Source: Rodentibacter pneumotropicus DSM 21403 (lineage in GTDB: Bacteria; Pseudomonadota; Gammaproteobacteria; Enterobacterales; Pasteurellaceae). Taken from it: DNA of 64,000 nt. Shown here one piece after another: positions 8,562 to 18,683 of this stretch (its first letter is position 1; every line of letters starts with the position of its first letter). A model generated the notes under the pieces. That model did no database searches. It was not told where the DNA came from and saw only the letters and a program-made list of their open reading frames with translations. The stretch covers positions 1 to 64,000 of the forward strand of contig NZ_KB904040.1 of NCBI RefSeq assembly GCF_000379905.1. Direction: 5' to 3'. The position numbers and the translations under genes are program-made.

Positions 8562-9563
8562 ATGAGTACGATTCATGATGTTGCAACGATCGCTAAGGTT
8601 TCCGTTGCAACAGTATCTCGTGTGTTAAATAACCATCCGTCAGTCAGTAAAAAAACCCGTCTTTCCGTACAAAATGCGATCTCTCAGTTAAGTTATCAGC
8701 CTAATGCCAATGCACAGGCACTTGCCATACAAAATACCGATACGATTGGTGTAGTGGTAACAGATGTAACGGATTCTTTTTTTGCTATTTTAGTGAAAGC
8801 TGTAGATAAAGTGGCCGAATCCCATAATAAAACGATTTTAATCGGTATTGGTTATCATCATGCAGAAAAAGAACGTGAAGCAATTAATACGTTATTACGT
8901 AAACGTTGCAGCTGTTTGGTTGTCCATTCTAAAGCGCTCTCCGATGAAGAACTTAAAGATTACCTCAATAAAGTGAAAGGAATGGTGGTGATTAATCGTG
9001 TTATTAAAGGTTATGAAAATCGTTGTGTAAGCTTGGATAATCAAAAAGGCACTTATATTGCGACAGAAATGCTCATTCAATGCGGGCATAAAAATATTGC
9101 TTATATCGGTTCGAATCATGCTATTTTTGATGAAGTTGAGCGTCAAACCGGCTATCTGGAAGCCCTAAAAACGCACAATTATCCCATCGTCAAACATGCA
9201 ATCGTACACAACTCTCCAGATTTTGAAGGAGGAGAACAGGCAATGATTGATTTACTCAGTTACAATAAAGATTTAACCGCCGTTGTTGCTTACAATGATT
9301 CCATGGCTGCCGGTGCAATTTCTGTACTAAATGAAAACAATATCAAAATACCAAGTCAATTTTCCATTATCGGGTTTGATGACATGCCAATTGCACGTTA
9401 TTTAATACCTAAACTAACAACAATACGCTATCCCATTGATCTAATGGCAACTTATGCTGCCAATTTGGCCTTAAGCCTAGTTGATGAAAATATTTCAACT
9501 CCTGCAACTATTCAGTTTAACCCAACATTGGTCCGTCGTTTTTCAGTAGAACAGGCAAATTAA
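8562..9563 (+). CDS. galS: LacI-family galactose repressor/isorepressor
   Basis: A 333-residue regulator with an N-terminal helix-turn-helix ([22 protein letters not shown], residues 3-24), a hinge helix (PNANAQALA) and a periplasmic-binding-protein-like effector domain. Long stretches resemble E. coli GalS, for example [20 protein letters not shown] and a C-terminal LVRRFSV. The orthologue in H. influenzae is often labelled galR. Its position between galT and mglB, with matching operators on both sides, supports control of uptake and catabolism, with D-galactose as the likely inducer. Confidence 0.92.
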   Translation: MSTIHDVATIAKVSVATVSRVLNNHPSVSKKTRLSVQNAISQLSYQPNANAQALAIQNTDTIGVVVTDVTDSFFAILVKAVDKVAESHNKTILIGIGYHHAEKEREAINTLLRKRCSCLVVHSKALSDEELKDYLNKVKGMVVINRVIKGYENRCVSLDNQKGTYIATEMLIQCGHKNIAYIGSNHAIFDEVERQTGYLEALKTHNYPIVKHAIVHNSPDFEGGEQAMIDLLSYNKDLTAVVAYNDSMAAGAISVLNENNIKIPSQFSIIGFDDMPIARYLIPKLTTIRYPIDLMATYAANLALSLVDENISTPATIQFNPTLVRRFSVEQAN

Positions 9564-9565
9564 AA

Positions 9566-9581
9566 CGTGATCAAGATCACA
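9566..9581. promoter_or_regulatory. CRP-like site 1 upstream of mglB
   Basis: CGTGA-N6-TCACA begins three bases after the galS stop, with one mismatch to the core consensus. Confidence 0.6.
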
Positions 9582-9598
9582 AATATCAACATTGTTTT

Positions 9599-9610
9599 GT
9601 AATCGTTTTC
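9599..9610. promoter_or_regulatory. GalR/GalS-type operator upstream of mglB
   Basis: GTAATCGTTTTC lies between two CRP-like sites ahead of mglB and resembles the operator upstream of galS. Confidence 0.65.
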
Positions 9611-9615
9611 ATTTA

Positions 9616-9631
9616 TGTGAGTTTGATCACA
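9616..9631. promoter_or_regulatory. CRP site 2 upstream of mglB (perfect core)
   Basis: TGTGAGTTTGATCACA has both perfect CRP half-sites at N6 spacing, 111 bases before the mglB start. It implies cAMP-CRP activation of the galactose transporter operon. Confidence 0.8.
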
Positions 9632-9741
9632 GACTTACAAGGATTTGATAAGTATTATTCCAAAAGAATTATGACATTTGTGATAATAGCATACAGTGTC
9701 GCCCTCTTTATTCACATCAACCTTCCAATTAGGAGTGTTTT

Positions 9742-10737
9742 ATGAAAAAAACAGCAGTATTAAGTGCAATCGCTTTAGCAGTAGGTTTAGGCTCTGTTAC
9801 AGCAAGCTACGCAGCTAATAACCGTATTGGTGTCACCATTTATAAATATGATGACAATTTTATGTCATTAATGCGTAAAGAGATTAATAAAGAAGCGAAA
9901 ACATTACAAGACATTGAGTTATTAATGAACGACTCCCAAAATGCTCAATCGATCCAAAACGACCAAGTTGATGTATTACTTTCTAAAGGTGTGAAAGCGC
10001 TTGCAATCAACTTAGTGGACCCAGCTGCTGCACCAACCATTATTGGTAAAGCTAAACCGGATAATATCCCTGTGGTATTCTTCAATAAAGATCCCGGGGC
10101 AAAAGCACTCGGTAGCTATGAGCAGGCTTACTATGTCGGTACAGATCCAAAAGAATCGGGAATTATCCAAGGTAACTTAATTGCAAAACAATGGAAAGCA
10201 ACACCTGAATTTGATTTAAACAAAGACGGTAAAATCCAATTTGTATTACTCAAAGGCGAACCGGGTCATCCTGATGCGGAAGCCCGTACAAAATATGTGA
10301 TTGATGAGTTAAATAAACAGGGTATTCAAACCGAACAATTATTCATTGATACCGGTATGTGGGATGCCGCAATGGCAAAAGACAAAGTGGATGCTTGGTT
10401 ATCCAGCTCTAAAGCCAATAATATTGAAGTAATTATCTCGAACAACGATGGTATGGCGTTAGGTGCACTGGAAGCAGTAAAAGCTCACGGTAAAAAATTA
10501 CCGATTTTCGGTGTAGATGCGTTACCTGAAGCATTACAACTTATCAAGAAAGGGGAGCTAGCAGGTACGGTATTAAATGATGGCGTAAATCAAGGTAAAG
10601 CGGTTGTTCAATTAGCCAATAATCTTGCTCAAGGTAAAACCGCTAATGAAGGCACCAAATGGGAATTAAAAGATCGTGTTGTTCGTATCCCCTATATCGG
10701 TATAGATAAAGATAATTTAGGTGAATTCTTAAAATAA
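9742..10737 (+). CDS. mglB: Galactose/glucose-binding periplasmic protein
   Basis: The periplasmic receptor of the Mgl ABC transporter, binding D-galactose or D-glucose. It has a classic signal peptide with likely cleavage after ASYA near residue 24, then [14 protein letters not shown], the conserved sugar-pocket start. [11 protein letters not shown] and GVDALPEAL near residues 235-260 are typical of the family. It is 331 residues, standard length, with AGGAGTG before the ATG. It is first in mglBAC and is followed by a hairpin before mglA. Confidence 0.97.
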   Translation: MKKTAVLSAIALAVGLGSVTASYAANNRIGVTIYKYDDNFMSLMRKEINKEAKTLQDIELLMNDSQNAQSIQNDQVDVLLSKGVKALAINLVDPAAAPTIIGKAKPDNIPVVFFNKDPGAKALGSYEQAYYVGTDPKESGIIQGNLIAKQWKATPEFDLNKDGKIQFVLLKGEPGHPDAEARTKYVIDELNKQGIQTEQLFIDTGMWDAAMAKDKVDAWLSSSKANNIEVIISNNDGMALGALEAVKAHGKKLPIFGVDALPEALQLIKKGELAGTVLNDGVNQGKAVVQLANNLAQGKTANEGTKWELKDRVVRIPYIGIDKDNLGEFLK

Positions 10738-10762
10738 CACTAATATCAATGATGTAACCTTT

Positions 10763-10786
10763 AGGGGAAGTATTGCTACTTCCCCT
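10763..10786 (+). terminator. Intercistronic hairpin between mglB and mglA
   Basis: AGGGGAAGTA pairs with TACTTCCCCT around TTGC, with no long T run. Such hairpins after a binding-protein gene usually stabilise its mRNA or partly terminate transcription, allowing more binding protein than ATPase and permease. Confidence 0.75.
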
Positions 10787-10805
10787 ATTCCAAATGAGGT
10801 TGGAT

Positions 10806-12326
10806 ATGACAATTCAAGATTTAAGTCAAAGTAGCGAAGTGCTGCTTACGATGACCAATGTCAGTAAATCCTTTCCGGGTGTAAAAGCCTTAGATAACGC
10901 AAACTTAACCGTTCGCTCTCATTCTGTTCATGCCTTAATGGGAGAAAATGGGGCGGGAAAATCCACATTGTTAAAATGTTTGTTCGGCATTTACGCTAAA
11001 GATGAAGGTGAGATTCTTTTCTTAGGTAAACCCGTCAATTTTAAAACATCAAAAGAAGCCCTGGAAAACGGTATTTCTATGGTGCACCAAGAACTCAATC
11101 TCGTACGCCAGACCAGTGTTATGGATAACCTTTGGCTTGGGCGTTATCCGCTAAAAGGGCCATTTGTCGATCACGCAAAAATGTACCGTGATACCAAAGC
11201 TATTTTTGATGAATTGGATATTAATATCAATCCAAAAGAAAAAGTCGCAAAACTTTCTGTTTCTCAAATGCAGATGATCGAAATTGCGAAAGCCTTCTCT
11301 TATGATGCCAAAATCGTCATTATGGATGAACCCACCTCCTCACTCTCTGAAAAAGAAGTAGAGCATCTGTTTAAAATTATTCAACAACTAAAAGATCGGG
11401 GATGTGGCATTATTTATATTTCCCACAAAATGGATGAAATTTTCAAAATTTGTGATGAAATTACTATTTTACGCGATGGAAAGTGGATCAATACCGTACC
11501 GGTAAAAACCTCCAGTATGGAACAAATTGTTTCAATGATGGTAGGACGAGAACTTACTCAGCGTTTCCCTGAAAAAACGAACCTCCCAAAAGAGGTTGTG
11601 CTTAAAGTCGAACATTTAACCGCCGTGAACCAACCTTCCATTCAAGACATTTCTTTTGAATTACGTAAAGGTGAAATTTTAGGTATCGCAGGCTTAGTCG
11701 GTGCAAAACGTACAGATATTGTCGAAGCCATTTTCGGGGTACGAGAGCTCAAAACCGGTACAATTAAATTACACGATAAAATTGTCAAAAATCGAACCGC
11801 ACTTGAAGCAATTAATAACGGTTTTGCCCTCGTCACCGAAGAACGCCGCACCACAGGGATTTATTCCAATCTAAGTATTGAATTCAATTCTTTGATTTCA
11901 AATATGAAATCCTACCTTACGCCTTGGAAATTACTTAGTAATAAAAAAATGCGTAGCGATACCCAATGGGTAATTGACTCTATGAATGTGAAAACACCTT
12001 CACACAAAACCACGATTGGCTCTCTTTCCGGTGGTAATCAACAAAAAGTTATCATTGGTCGCTGGTTACTTACCCAACCTGAAATTTTGATGCTTGATGA
12101 ACCGACACGTGGTATTGATATCGGTGCTAAATTTGAAATTTACCAGCTTATTCAAGAACTTGCCAAAAAAGACAAAGGTATCATTATGATTTCCTCTGAG
12201 ATGCCGGAGTTATTAGGGACAACCGATCGGATTCTCGTGATGAGTAACGGTCGGGTTGCAGGCATTGTGGAGACGGCAAAAACTTCCCAAGAAGAAATTT
12301 TGCAGTTGGCAGCGAAATATTTATAA
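10806..12326 (+). CDS. mglA: Galactose/methyl-galactoside ABC transporter, ATP-binding protein
   Basis: The double-ATPase subunit of the Mgl transporter. The first cassette has Walker [10 protein letters not shown] and Walker [11 protein letters not shown]. The second has a degenerate P-loop (GLVGAKRTD) but intact signature LSGGNQQKV and [11 protein letters not shown], as expected for sugar importers of this class. ATG 10806 (MTIQDLSQ) is preferred over a frame opening at 10773 because GAGG precedes it and the extension would run through the upstream hairpin. It is 506 residues long. mglC follows 18 bases downstream. Confidence 0.96.
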   Translation: MTIQDLSQSSEVLLTMTNVSKSFPGVKALDNANLTVRSHSVHALMGENGAGKSTLLKCLFGIYAKDEGEILFLGKPVNFKTSKEALENGISMVHQELNLVRQTSVMDNLWLGRYPLKGPFVDHAKMYRDTKAIFDELDININPKEKVAKLSVSQMQMIEIAKAFSYDAKIVIMDEPTSSLSEKEVEHLFKIIQQLKDRGCGIIYISHKMDEIFKICDEITILRDGKWINTVPVKTSSMEQIVSMMVGRELTQRFPEKTNLPKEVVLKVEHLTAVNQPSIQDISFELRKGEILGIAGLVGAKRTDIVEAIFGVRELKTGTIKLHDKIVKNRTALEAINNGFALVTEERRTTGIYSNLSIEFNSLISNMKSYLTPWKLLSNKKMRSDTQWVIDSMNVKTPSHKTTIGSLSGGNQQKVIIGRWLLTQPEILMLDEPTRGIDIGAKFEIYQLIQELAKKDKGIIMISSEMPELLGTTDRILVMSNGRVAGIVETAKTSQEEILQLAAKYL

Positions 12327-12344
12327 CAACAAAAGGAACGAGTT

Positions 12345-13355
12345 ATGAGTGCCTTAGAAAAAAATAAATCCTTTGATCTTTTAAAACAAAATGCAATCTA
12401 TTTTGTGCTACTAATTTTACTCGGTATTATCATTGCACAAGATCCAACTTTCTTAAATCTTATCAATTTTAGTAATATTCTCACCCAATCCTCCGTGCGT
12501 TTAATTATCGCCTTGGGTGTGGCGGGATTATTGGTGACCCAAGGCACTGACCTATCTGCCGGTCGTCAGGTTGGTTTAGCCGCTGTAATTTCTGCAACGA
12601 TGTTACAGTCTATGGAAAATATGAATCGTGTTTTCCCTGATTTAGGTGAAATCCCAATTCCTGTTGTAATCCTAGCAGTTTGTGCCGTAGGCGCTGTTAT
12701 TGGCTTAGTTAATGGCTTGGTTATTGCCTATCTAAACGTCACGCCATTTATTGCCACTATGGGAACAATGATCATCGTTTATGGTTTCAACTCCCTTTAT
12801 TATGATGCAGTCGGTGGTTCACCTATCGCCGGTTTTAATGAAAACTTTTCTACATTCGCACAAGGATTCTTCCGAATCGGAAGCTTTAAACTTTCATATA
12901 TCACGATTTACGCAGCCATTGCTTCATTTTTAGTGTGGATAATGTGGAATAAAACCCGTTTCGGTAAAAACATCTTTGCTATCGGTGGAAACCCAGAAGC
13001 CGCAAGGGTATCCGGTGTAAACGTTGCACGTAATCTTGTCATTATTTATATCATTGCGGGAATGTTCTATGCTTTCGGTGGTATGTTAGAAGCCGGTCGA
13101 ATCGGTTCTGCAACCAATAACTTGGGCTTTATGTACGAATTGGATGCCATTGCAGCCTGTGTAGTTGGTGGTGTATCCTTCGCCGGAGGTGTGGGTACAG
13201 TAATTGGTGTAGTTACCGGTGTTATCATCTTTACCGTAATTAACTATGGTTTAACTTATATCGGCGTAAACCCTTATTGGCAATATATCATCAAAGGCAG
13301 TATCATTATTTTAGCTGTTGCAATAGACTCCTTAAAATACGCGAAGAAAAAATAA
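12345..13355 (+). CDS. mglC: Galactose/methyl-galactoside ABC transporter permease
   Basis: The membrane subunit of the Mgl importer: 336 residues with about eight to ten hydrophobic segments. The family motif GGNPEAARVSGVNV (near residue 215) is the cytoplasmic coupling loop that contacts MglA. AAAGGAACG precedes the ATG. It ends the mgl operon and is followed by an uptake-sequence hairpin terminator. Confidence 0.96.
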   Translation: MSALEKNKSFDLLKQNAIYFVLLILLGIIIAQDPTFLNLINFSNILTQSSVRLIIALGVAGLLVTQGTDLSAGRQVGLAAVISATMLQSMENMNRVFPDLGEIPIPVVILAVCAVGAVIGLVNGLVIAYLNVTPFIATMGTMIIVYGFNSLYYDAVGGSPIAGFNENFSTFAQGFFRIGSFKLSYITIYAAIASFLVWIMWNKTRFGKNIFAIGGNPEAARVSGVNVARNLVIIYIIAGMFYAFGGMLEAGRIGSATNNLGFMYELDAIAACVVGGVSFAGGVGTVIGVVTGVIIFTVINYGLTYIGVNPYWQYIIKGSIIILAVAIDSLKYAKKK

Positions 13356-13370
13356 CAAAACAATGAAAAA

Positions 13371-13404
13371 ATAAACCGCACTTTTTAGGTGCGGTTTATT
13401 TTTA
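13371..13404. terminator. Terminator after mglC containing an uptake signal
   Basis: ATAAACCGCAC pairs with GTGCGGTTTAT and is followed by TTTTTA. The first arm carries an AAGTGCGGT-type uptake sequence in inverse orientation; the second has only its core. Confidence 0.88.
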
Positions 13405-13430
13405 AACTGAAGTAAAAAAACTACTTTTCA

Positions 13431-13724
13431 TTACCAATGATGATAACCTCTGTAATAACCAAATCCAATACTTGGCACAATAACCGGTGTTCTTTGATAA
13501 ATAACCTTACTCCGGTTATCACTCGCATTCATTTTAATCGGATCGGAAATATCCTTTGCCGCTCTCGCTTTTTGTTCGGCAGTTACCGTGTTACCACTGG
13601 CTACACGAGCCTGATATTCTTGAACTGTTTTCATATCATAAATCCCCGAATCCTGCTGTGCGGGTGGTTGAGAATTACAAGCGACAAGAAATAATGCTGA
13701 ACATATCATTAATAATTTTTTCAT
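13431..13724 (-). CDS. Small putative lipoprotein
   Basis: A 97-residue protein with a lipoprotein signal peptide and lipobox LVAC (Cys16). The middle is polar and Lys/Ala-rich, and the C-terminus is aromatic and Gly-rich (GFGYYRGYHHW). I do not recognise a function. Its ATG overlaps the stop of the upstream exported protein as ATGA, so the two are translationally coupled and probably act together. Confidence 0.75.
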   Translation of the reverse strand: MKKLLMICSALFLVACNSQPPAQQDSGIYDMKTVQEYQARVASGNTVTAEQKARAAKDISDPIKMNASDNRSKVIYQRTPVIVPSIGFGYYRGYHHW

Positions 13725-14281
13725 CTTTTACCCTTTTTACAGACCATTTTATCTAAAAGTTGTTTATTGCTATCCACTTTATCTTTAATAGTTTGCTTTG
13801 TTTGACTTTCTTCCCGCTCACGAATTTCCTTCTCTAATTGAGGGTTATTAATGACGTAAACAGGCATATACTGCACATTTTTAGGCTCATCTTGTCGATA
13901 AAGCGAAGCCCCAATAATTCCACCATAATATTGGCTATCATCACTCGGACTGAGGTAATTATTCGTAGAATTTGTAAAATCTACCCCATTATCGCCCTCA
14001 AAACCATTACATACTCCCTCACCTGATACAAAAACACTCCTGGAAGAAAAATCTTCATTTATTATATATACCTCAAACTCAACACTATTGGCTAAATTTT
14101 TTGCATCTTGTGTTGAAGTGCTCGGATCTAAAATGCGCTGTTCTTTACTATCAATATAGCGGATTAAGTTTTCCTGATCAGCCTCTCCCTGCCCACCAAC
14201 AATCGTTTTGGCACTGACAAAGAATGATAAAGGTAAGAAAGATAATATAGAAAAACATAAGAGATTAGTATAATATTTCAT
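13721..14281 (-). CDS. Exported protein of unknown function
   Basis: A 186-residue protein starting MKYYTNLLCF. It has an N-terminal hydrophobic signal segment with probable cleavage after VSAK or nearby, then a polar body and a charged helical C-terminal third (EKEIREREESQTKQ). Two cysteines in the mature part (in GVCNGF and MVCKKG) could form a disulphide. GGAGGAG lies just before the chosen ATG; a frame opening 12 bases earlier is less likely. It overlaps the downstream lipoprotein gene by 4 bases. No family recognised. Confidence 0.72.
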   Translation of the reverse strand: MKYYTNLLCFSILSFLPLSFFVSAKTIVGGQGEADQENLIRYIDSKEQRILDPSTSTQDAKNLANSVEFEVYIINEDFSSRSVFVSGEGVCNGFEGDNGVDFTNSTNNYLSPSDDSQYYGGIIGASLYRQDEPKNVQYMPVYVINNPQLEKEIREREESQTKQTIKDKVDSNKQLLDKMVCKKGKR

Positions 14282-14297
14282 GCTCCTCCTCATATTA

Positions 14298-14672
14298 TTA
14301 ATAAGTTTGATAGAATTCTATAGGTAAACCATCAGAATCCTTGCAGAAAGTATACTGCATTTTAGTATATTATAAATTCACAGGAAACACCCCTATTAGC
14401 TAAATAGGAGATACAAGATTCCATATCTCTCACTTTAACGCCAAATGTCGTAAACCACAAGCCTCCGAATAATTTAGCCTTTTAGGTGAATTTGGAAAAG
14501 AGAAAAGTTCAATTTTACTCCCATCAGGAAATTCTAAATCGAATTTATAACCGCCACGTTCAACCCGATAAGTTTCAACAATCATTCGCACCTAAAATTT
14601 CTATATAAAATTGCTTAGAACTCATGCAATCTGAAACAATAATCTCAACGTGATGAAGACCTTCAATTTCAA
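14298..14672 (-). pseudogene. yaeR: yaeR-like VOC (glyoxalase-fold) protein, multiply frameshifted
   Basis: Translating the minus strand piecewise recovers most of a VOC/glyoxalase-fold protein. FEIEGLHHVEIIVSD..SKQFYIEILGA (to about 14584) is followed by a frame change. The next piece, VETYRVERGGYKFDLEFPDG..IELFSFPNSP, runs on to EACGLRHLAL. A second shift occurs near 14434, then VRDMESCISYLANRGVSCEF, and a third near 14365, then KMQYTFCKDSDGLPIEFYQTY-stop. The order and motifs match E. coli YaeR. At least three frameshifts and no clear start codon show it is dead. It occupies the otherwise empty stretch downstream of ccmI. Confidence 0.85.
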
Positions 14673-14678
14673 ATATGA

Positions 14679-15596
14679 TTAATTTTTTTCTGGTGTAATA
14701 CTTTTTGATTTTTCCTGTTCTTGAATTTCTAACGCGTCTCGTGCTGCACGAATACTTTTTTCAATTAATGCTACCCGCTCATCATCTTTCGGCATTAAAC
14801 GTAACATCATCGCCCAAGTTACTGCCGCCATTTTATAATCTTCCATTTCAAAATAACGAAATGCCAATAAACTTAATGCCTCAATATTGCTATGATCTTT
14901 GCGGATAACTTCGCGTAATAAATCACTGCCTTTTAGTTTATCCGTCGTGTCTTCTGAAAACATTAATACACGGGCATAGCCCAACTTATATTGCAAATTA
15001 TCAGGCTCAAGTTTATTTGCTTTTTGATAGCTGTCGAATGCTAAACGGGCATCACCTAAATTCATTCCAATTTGACCTAGTAGCCACCATTTTTTGGCAT
15101 CCTGTGGATTTTTCTGCAAATCTATACGAAGAGCGGTAGAAAATTGTTGCATTTCACTATCAGAAAGAGGATTCGTCTCTTCTTCTTTCATTCGATCATA
15201 AAAATAAGGCAATTTTGCATAAGTCTGCTCTAACATTGATTCTGCCTGCCAAGATCCAACCATAAAGTAACTTGTCCCTGCAATAATCCCGATTGCTAAC
15301 ACCCCTGAAGCAAACCAAATTTTGCCGTAAGACTTTTCACTTTGGATGTTTTTTTCTTCCTGATGGGGGACATCATCCAACAAGGTTTTCTGTAATTCTT
15401 GTTTAAGCAATTCTACATTTTCTACCAACCCTTGCGCATCATCCTGTTCGATTTCTTGCAAGCGTGAAAAATAGAGCGCTTTATTCAATTCATCACGTTT
15501 TTGCTCATTTTTTGTTTTAACTCGGCACAACAAAGGATAAAAACAAATTAACGCCACCAACAAGGTAATTGCGACTAAACTTAATGCAAAACTCAT
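14679..15596 (-). CDS. ccmI: Cytochrome c maturation TPR protein CcmI
   Basis: A holds-apocytochrome component of the haem lyase complex. The N-terminal membrane segment (residues 3-22) is followed by a cytoplasmic helical stretch (YFSRLQEIEQDDAQGL), a second membrane segment near residue 100, and periplasmic TPR repeats (KWWLLGQIGMNLGDARLAFDSYQKANKLEPDN). It is 305 residues long. In E. coli this domain is fused to the C-terminus of CcmH; here it is a separate gene abutting ccmH. It is last in the ccm operon. Confidence 0.92.
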   Translation of the reverse strand: MSFALSLVAITLLVALICFYPLLCRVKTKNEQKRDELNKALYFSRLQEIEQDDAQGLVENVELLKQELQKTLLDDVPHQEEKNIQSEKSYGKIWFASGVLAIGIIAGTSYFMVGSWQAESMLEQTYAKLPYFYDRMKEEETNPLSDSEMQQFSTALRIDLQKNPQDAKKWWLLGQIGMNLGDARLAFDSYQKANKLEPDNLQYKLGYARVLMFSEDTTDKLKGSDLLREVIRKDHSNIEALSLLAFRYFEMEDYKMAAVTWAMMLRLMPKDDERVALIEKSIRAARDALEIQEQEKSKSITPEKN

Positions 15597-16061
15597 CTAT
15601 TTATCCTTTTGATTTAGTAATTCCGCTAAACGTGCATTTTCTTCTTCCGTTAAAACGGCGTCGTTTTTGACCGCACTTTGCTTTTTCGGTTTTCGTTGTA
15701 GTAGGAAAAAAATGCCAAATAATATGAGAAATAATGGGGCAATCCATAGAATTAAGGTACTCGCCGTCATTGGTGGATCATAGGTCACAAAATTACCATA
15801 ACGCGCCACCATATATTCTACGACATCATTTTTTGACTTCCCTTCTTGTAGTAACTCAAATACTTTGTTACGCATATCTACTGCAATCGTTGCATTAGAA
15901 TCCGCAATATTATTATTCTGACATTGCGGACAACGCAAAGACTGCGTAAGCTGGTGGTAATCACTTTCTTGCTGTTGCGAACCAAAGCTCATAGCATCAA
16001 TGGCGGAAAATGCCACTGAGCTAAATAAAAGTGCGGTTAAAAAAAGCCCTAATTTTTTCAT
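15597..16061 (-). CDS. ccmH: Cytochrome c maturation thiol-disulphide protein CcmH
   Basis: Reduces apocytochrome c haem-binding cysteines in the periplasm. It has a signal peptide (cleavage near AFSA) and the active motif LRCPQCQNNNIADSNA, with the LRCxxC core typical of CcmH/CcmL, then a membrane helix near 105-125. At 154 residues it is the short single-domain form. The start overlaps ccmG by 4 bases (ATGA). Confidence 0.95.
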   Translation of the reverse strand: MKKLGLFLTALLFSSVAFSAIDAMSFGSQQQESDYHQLTQSLRCPQCQNNNIADSNATIAVDMRNKVFELLQEGKSKNDVVEYMVARYGNFVTYDPPMTASTLILWIAPLFLILFGIFFLLQRKPKKQSAVKNDAVLTEEENARLAELLNQKDK

Positions 16062-16606
16062 TGTGGTTGCTCCGCGAGTTTGTCATAAATCGGTTTCAAG
16101 GTTTCCAACCACACTTTTTCGTTTACATCTCCAGCTAAACGATAATGAATAATGCCCTTACCATCCACAATAAAGGTTTCCGGCGCACCATATACCCCCA
16201 AATCTAAACCAAAAGATCCTTTCTCATCTTTCAACACAACTTGATAGGGATTACCTAAATCCTTTAACCACTTTATTGCTTTTGCCGAATCATCTTTATA
16301 GTTCAACCCAATAATACTCACGCCTTGTTGCGCAAGTTTATTTAAGTATTGATGTTCTGCGTAACAGGTTGGACACCAAGTTGCCCATACATTCAGCAGA
16401 ATCGGTTTACCTTGGCGGAATAATTCCTTGTCATAGCTCTTATTTTCAAAGAGTTCCGTCAAGGTTTTCATCGGGATCGGTTTTCCAACCAATGCAGATT
16501 CCAAGGCTTTAATATCTTCACCTTGAGCATTACGGTGGAGCTGCACTAAAAAGGCAATCACCACTGCTGAAAAGAAGACAAGGGGAATCAATAATTTTTT
16601 TTTCAT
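16058..16606 (-). CDS. ccmG: Thiol:disulphide interchange protein CcmG/DsbE
   Basis: A membrane-anchored periplasmic thioredoxin that keeps apocytochrome c thiols reduced. The N-terminal anchor is followed by a thioredoxin fold with active site WATWCPTC near residue 78 and the GVYGAPETF cis-Pro region near 140. It is 182 residues long. A 130-base gap separates it from ccmF; I see no gene there. Confidence 0.96.
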   Translation of the reverse strand: MKKKLLIPLVFFSAVVIAFLVQLHRNAQGEDIKALESALVGKPIPMKTLTELFENKSYDKELFRQGKPILLNVWATWCPTCYAEHQYLNKLAQQGVSIIGLNYKDDSAKAIKWLKDLGNPYQVVLKDEKGSFGLDLGVYGAPETFIVDGKGIIHYRLAGDVNEKVWLETLKPIYDKLAEQPQ

Positions 16607-16736
16607 TTCTACTGCTCTTTTAAGTAAATACCGTTTCTTATTGAAAAGGCTAACGAGAAAAGGTTAATTACGCCATCCTTTCCAAGGGTTTCCGCTTTCT
16701 TAAGGAAGATTAAAAAAGACCGTTATTGGAAATAAA

Positions 16737-18683
16737 TTATTTTTTTAATAATTTATTAAACCGATAACGTCTGTCGAACATACACAACAAACCGCCTAAT
16801 GCCATAAATACGCCTCCAATCCAAATCCAGCGGATAAAAGGCTTATAATACAAACGCAATGCCCACGAATTATCATCAAGTTTTTCACCGAGTGCCACAT
16901 ATAAATCTCGCGTTAAACTACCATCGATAGCGGCTTCTGTCATGGACATACGACTCACTGTGTAAAAACGTTTTTCAGCGAACAAAGTCGCTTCCGGTTC
17001 TCCATCTTTTGTAATATCAATTTGCGCTTTACCACCAATATAGTTGGGACCATTAGCATCACTGACACCGACAAATTTGAAATCGTAACGACCGATTTGC
17101 GCGCTATCCCCCACCTGCATCCGTACATCACGTTCCACACTAAAATTTTGGCTAAAAGCAATGCCCCATACCGTCATTGCCACGCCTAAGTGTGCAAATA
17201 ACATTCCCCAATGGGAGCGGGACAATTTACGCACGCCGACAAAAAATGATTCACGATAAGTTGCCCGTTGCTGCAATTCGTAAAGTGCGAGTAACAGGAT
17301 GATGATCGTCATCATTGAACCAAGAACGGCGCTTACTGTAATCTTATCTTGCAAGATATAAGGTAAAACAACCCCTGCAATCAGCATGATAAGAACACTG
17401 ATTATCACAGGTGTTCGAATTGCTGAGAATTGATCCCGTCGCCATTTTACTAACGGTCCGATACCAAGCAATAGGGCAAACGGTGTCATAATAATCAAGA
17501 ACATTTGATCAAAAAACGGTGCACCAATTGAAATTGTTCCCAACCCCAACTGCTTATGCACCAAGGGTAGCAATGTGCCTAAGAACACCACGCAAAGTGC
17601 GGTCATTAATAGAATATTATTTAACAACAGCATACTTTCACGGGAATAACGTTCGGCATTATCACGTGAGCGAATTTGGCTTCCCTTATAGGCATAAAGA
17701 GCAAGGGAGCCGCCAATGACAATAACAAGATACGCCAAAATATACAAACCGCGTGTCGGATCGGAAGCAAAAGCATGAACAGAGACTAAAATTCCCGAGC
17801 GCACTAGGAATGTACCGAGTAAACAAAGGGAAAAAGCTAAAATCGCGAGGAGTACCGTCCAAGCTTTAAATGAACCGCGTTTTTCTGTTACCGAAAGAGA
17901 ATGAATCAGGGCTGTACCGGCTAACCAAGGCATAAAGGAGGAGTTTTCAACAGGATCCCAGAACCACCAGCCGCCCCAACCGAGTTCATAATATGCCCAC
18001 CAAGAACCGAGTACGATACCAAGCGTTAAGAATACCCATGCGGCAAGGGTCCAAGGTCGAGACCAACGAGCCCAAGCGGAATCAAGTTTACCGGTCATTA
18101 AAGAAGCAATCGCAAAGGCGAAAGCGACAGAGAAACCGACATATCCCATATAAAGTAACGGCGGGTGGAAAATCAATCCTACATCTTGCAACATCGGGTT
18201 AAGTTCTTTTCCATCCACAGGAAAATCAGGGAAGGTGCGTGTGAATGGGTTTGACGTAAATAAAACAAATAATACGAAACCCACGCTAATAATTCCCATA
18301 ATTCCAAGGACTCTCGCCGCAGCTTCTTGAGGTAAATGTTTACTTAACAATGCCACTGCCACAGACCAAAGGGCAAGCAGCCAAATCCAAAGCAATAATG
18401 AACCTTCATGTGATCCCCAAACAGCAGACAAACGATAATAAATCGGCAGGGTACTGTTAGAATTATTCACTACATATTGCACACTGAAATCATTGACGGC
18501 AAATAAATAAAATAGCGCAACAAAAGCAATGGTTAGACTAACAAACAATCCATAAGTCATTGGTCGAGCCAACACCATTAATTGGGTATTCCCCTTCTCA
18601 GCCCCCCATAATGGAAAAATTGCGAGCATTAACGACACGGCAAGACTCAAAGCAAGCGCATAATTTCCAATTTCAGCGATCAT
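16737..18683 (-). CDS. ccmF: Haem lyase subunit CcmF
   Basis: A multi-pass membrane protein of the haem lyase complex that attaches haem to apocytochrome c. It contains the tryptophan-rich WWD motif [15 protein letters not shown] near residue 235, flanked by conserved histidines (for example TALIHS). It has about 14 hydrophobic segments over 648 residues, standard length. The ATG overlaps the ccmE stop by 4 bases. Confidence 0.97.
   Translation of the reverse strand: MIAEIGNYALALSLAVSLMLAIFPLWGAEKGNTQLMVLARPMTYGLFVSLTIAFVALFYLFAVNDFSVQYVVNNSNSTLPIYYRLSAVWGSHEGSLLLWIWLLALWSVAVALLSKHLPQEAAARVLGIMGIISVGFVLFVLFTSNPFTRTFPDFPVDGKELNPMLQDVGLIFHPPLLYMGYVGFSVAFAFAIASLMTGKLDSAWARWSRPWTLAAWVFLTLGIVLGSWWAYYELGWGGWWFWDPVENSSFMPWLAGTALIHSLSVTEKRGSFKAWTVLLAILAFSLCLLGTFLVRSGILVSVHAFASDPTRGLYILAYLVIVIGGSLALYAYKGSQIRSRDNAERYSRESMLLLNNILLMTALCVVFLGTLLPLVHKQLGLGTISIGAPFFDQMFLIIMTPFALLLGIGPLVKWRRDQFSAIRTPVIISVLIMLIAGVVLPYILQDKITVSAVLGSMMTIIILLLALYELQQRATYRESFFVGVRKLSRSHWGMLFAHLGVAMTVWGIAFSQNFSVERDVRMQVGDSAQIGRYDFKFVGVSDANGPNYIGGKAQIDITKDGEPEATLFAEKRFYTVSRMSMTEAAIDGSLTRDLYVALGEKLDDNSWALRLYYKPFIRWIWIGGVFMALGGLLCMFDRRYRFNKLLKK

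Noticed and set aside
16607-16736. 130-base gap between ccmF and ccmG as a hidden gene or riboswitch
   Set aside because: No frame with a ribosome site, no conserved structure and no terminator could be supported.
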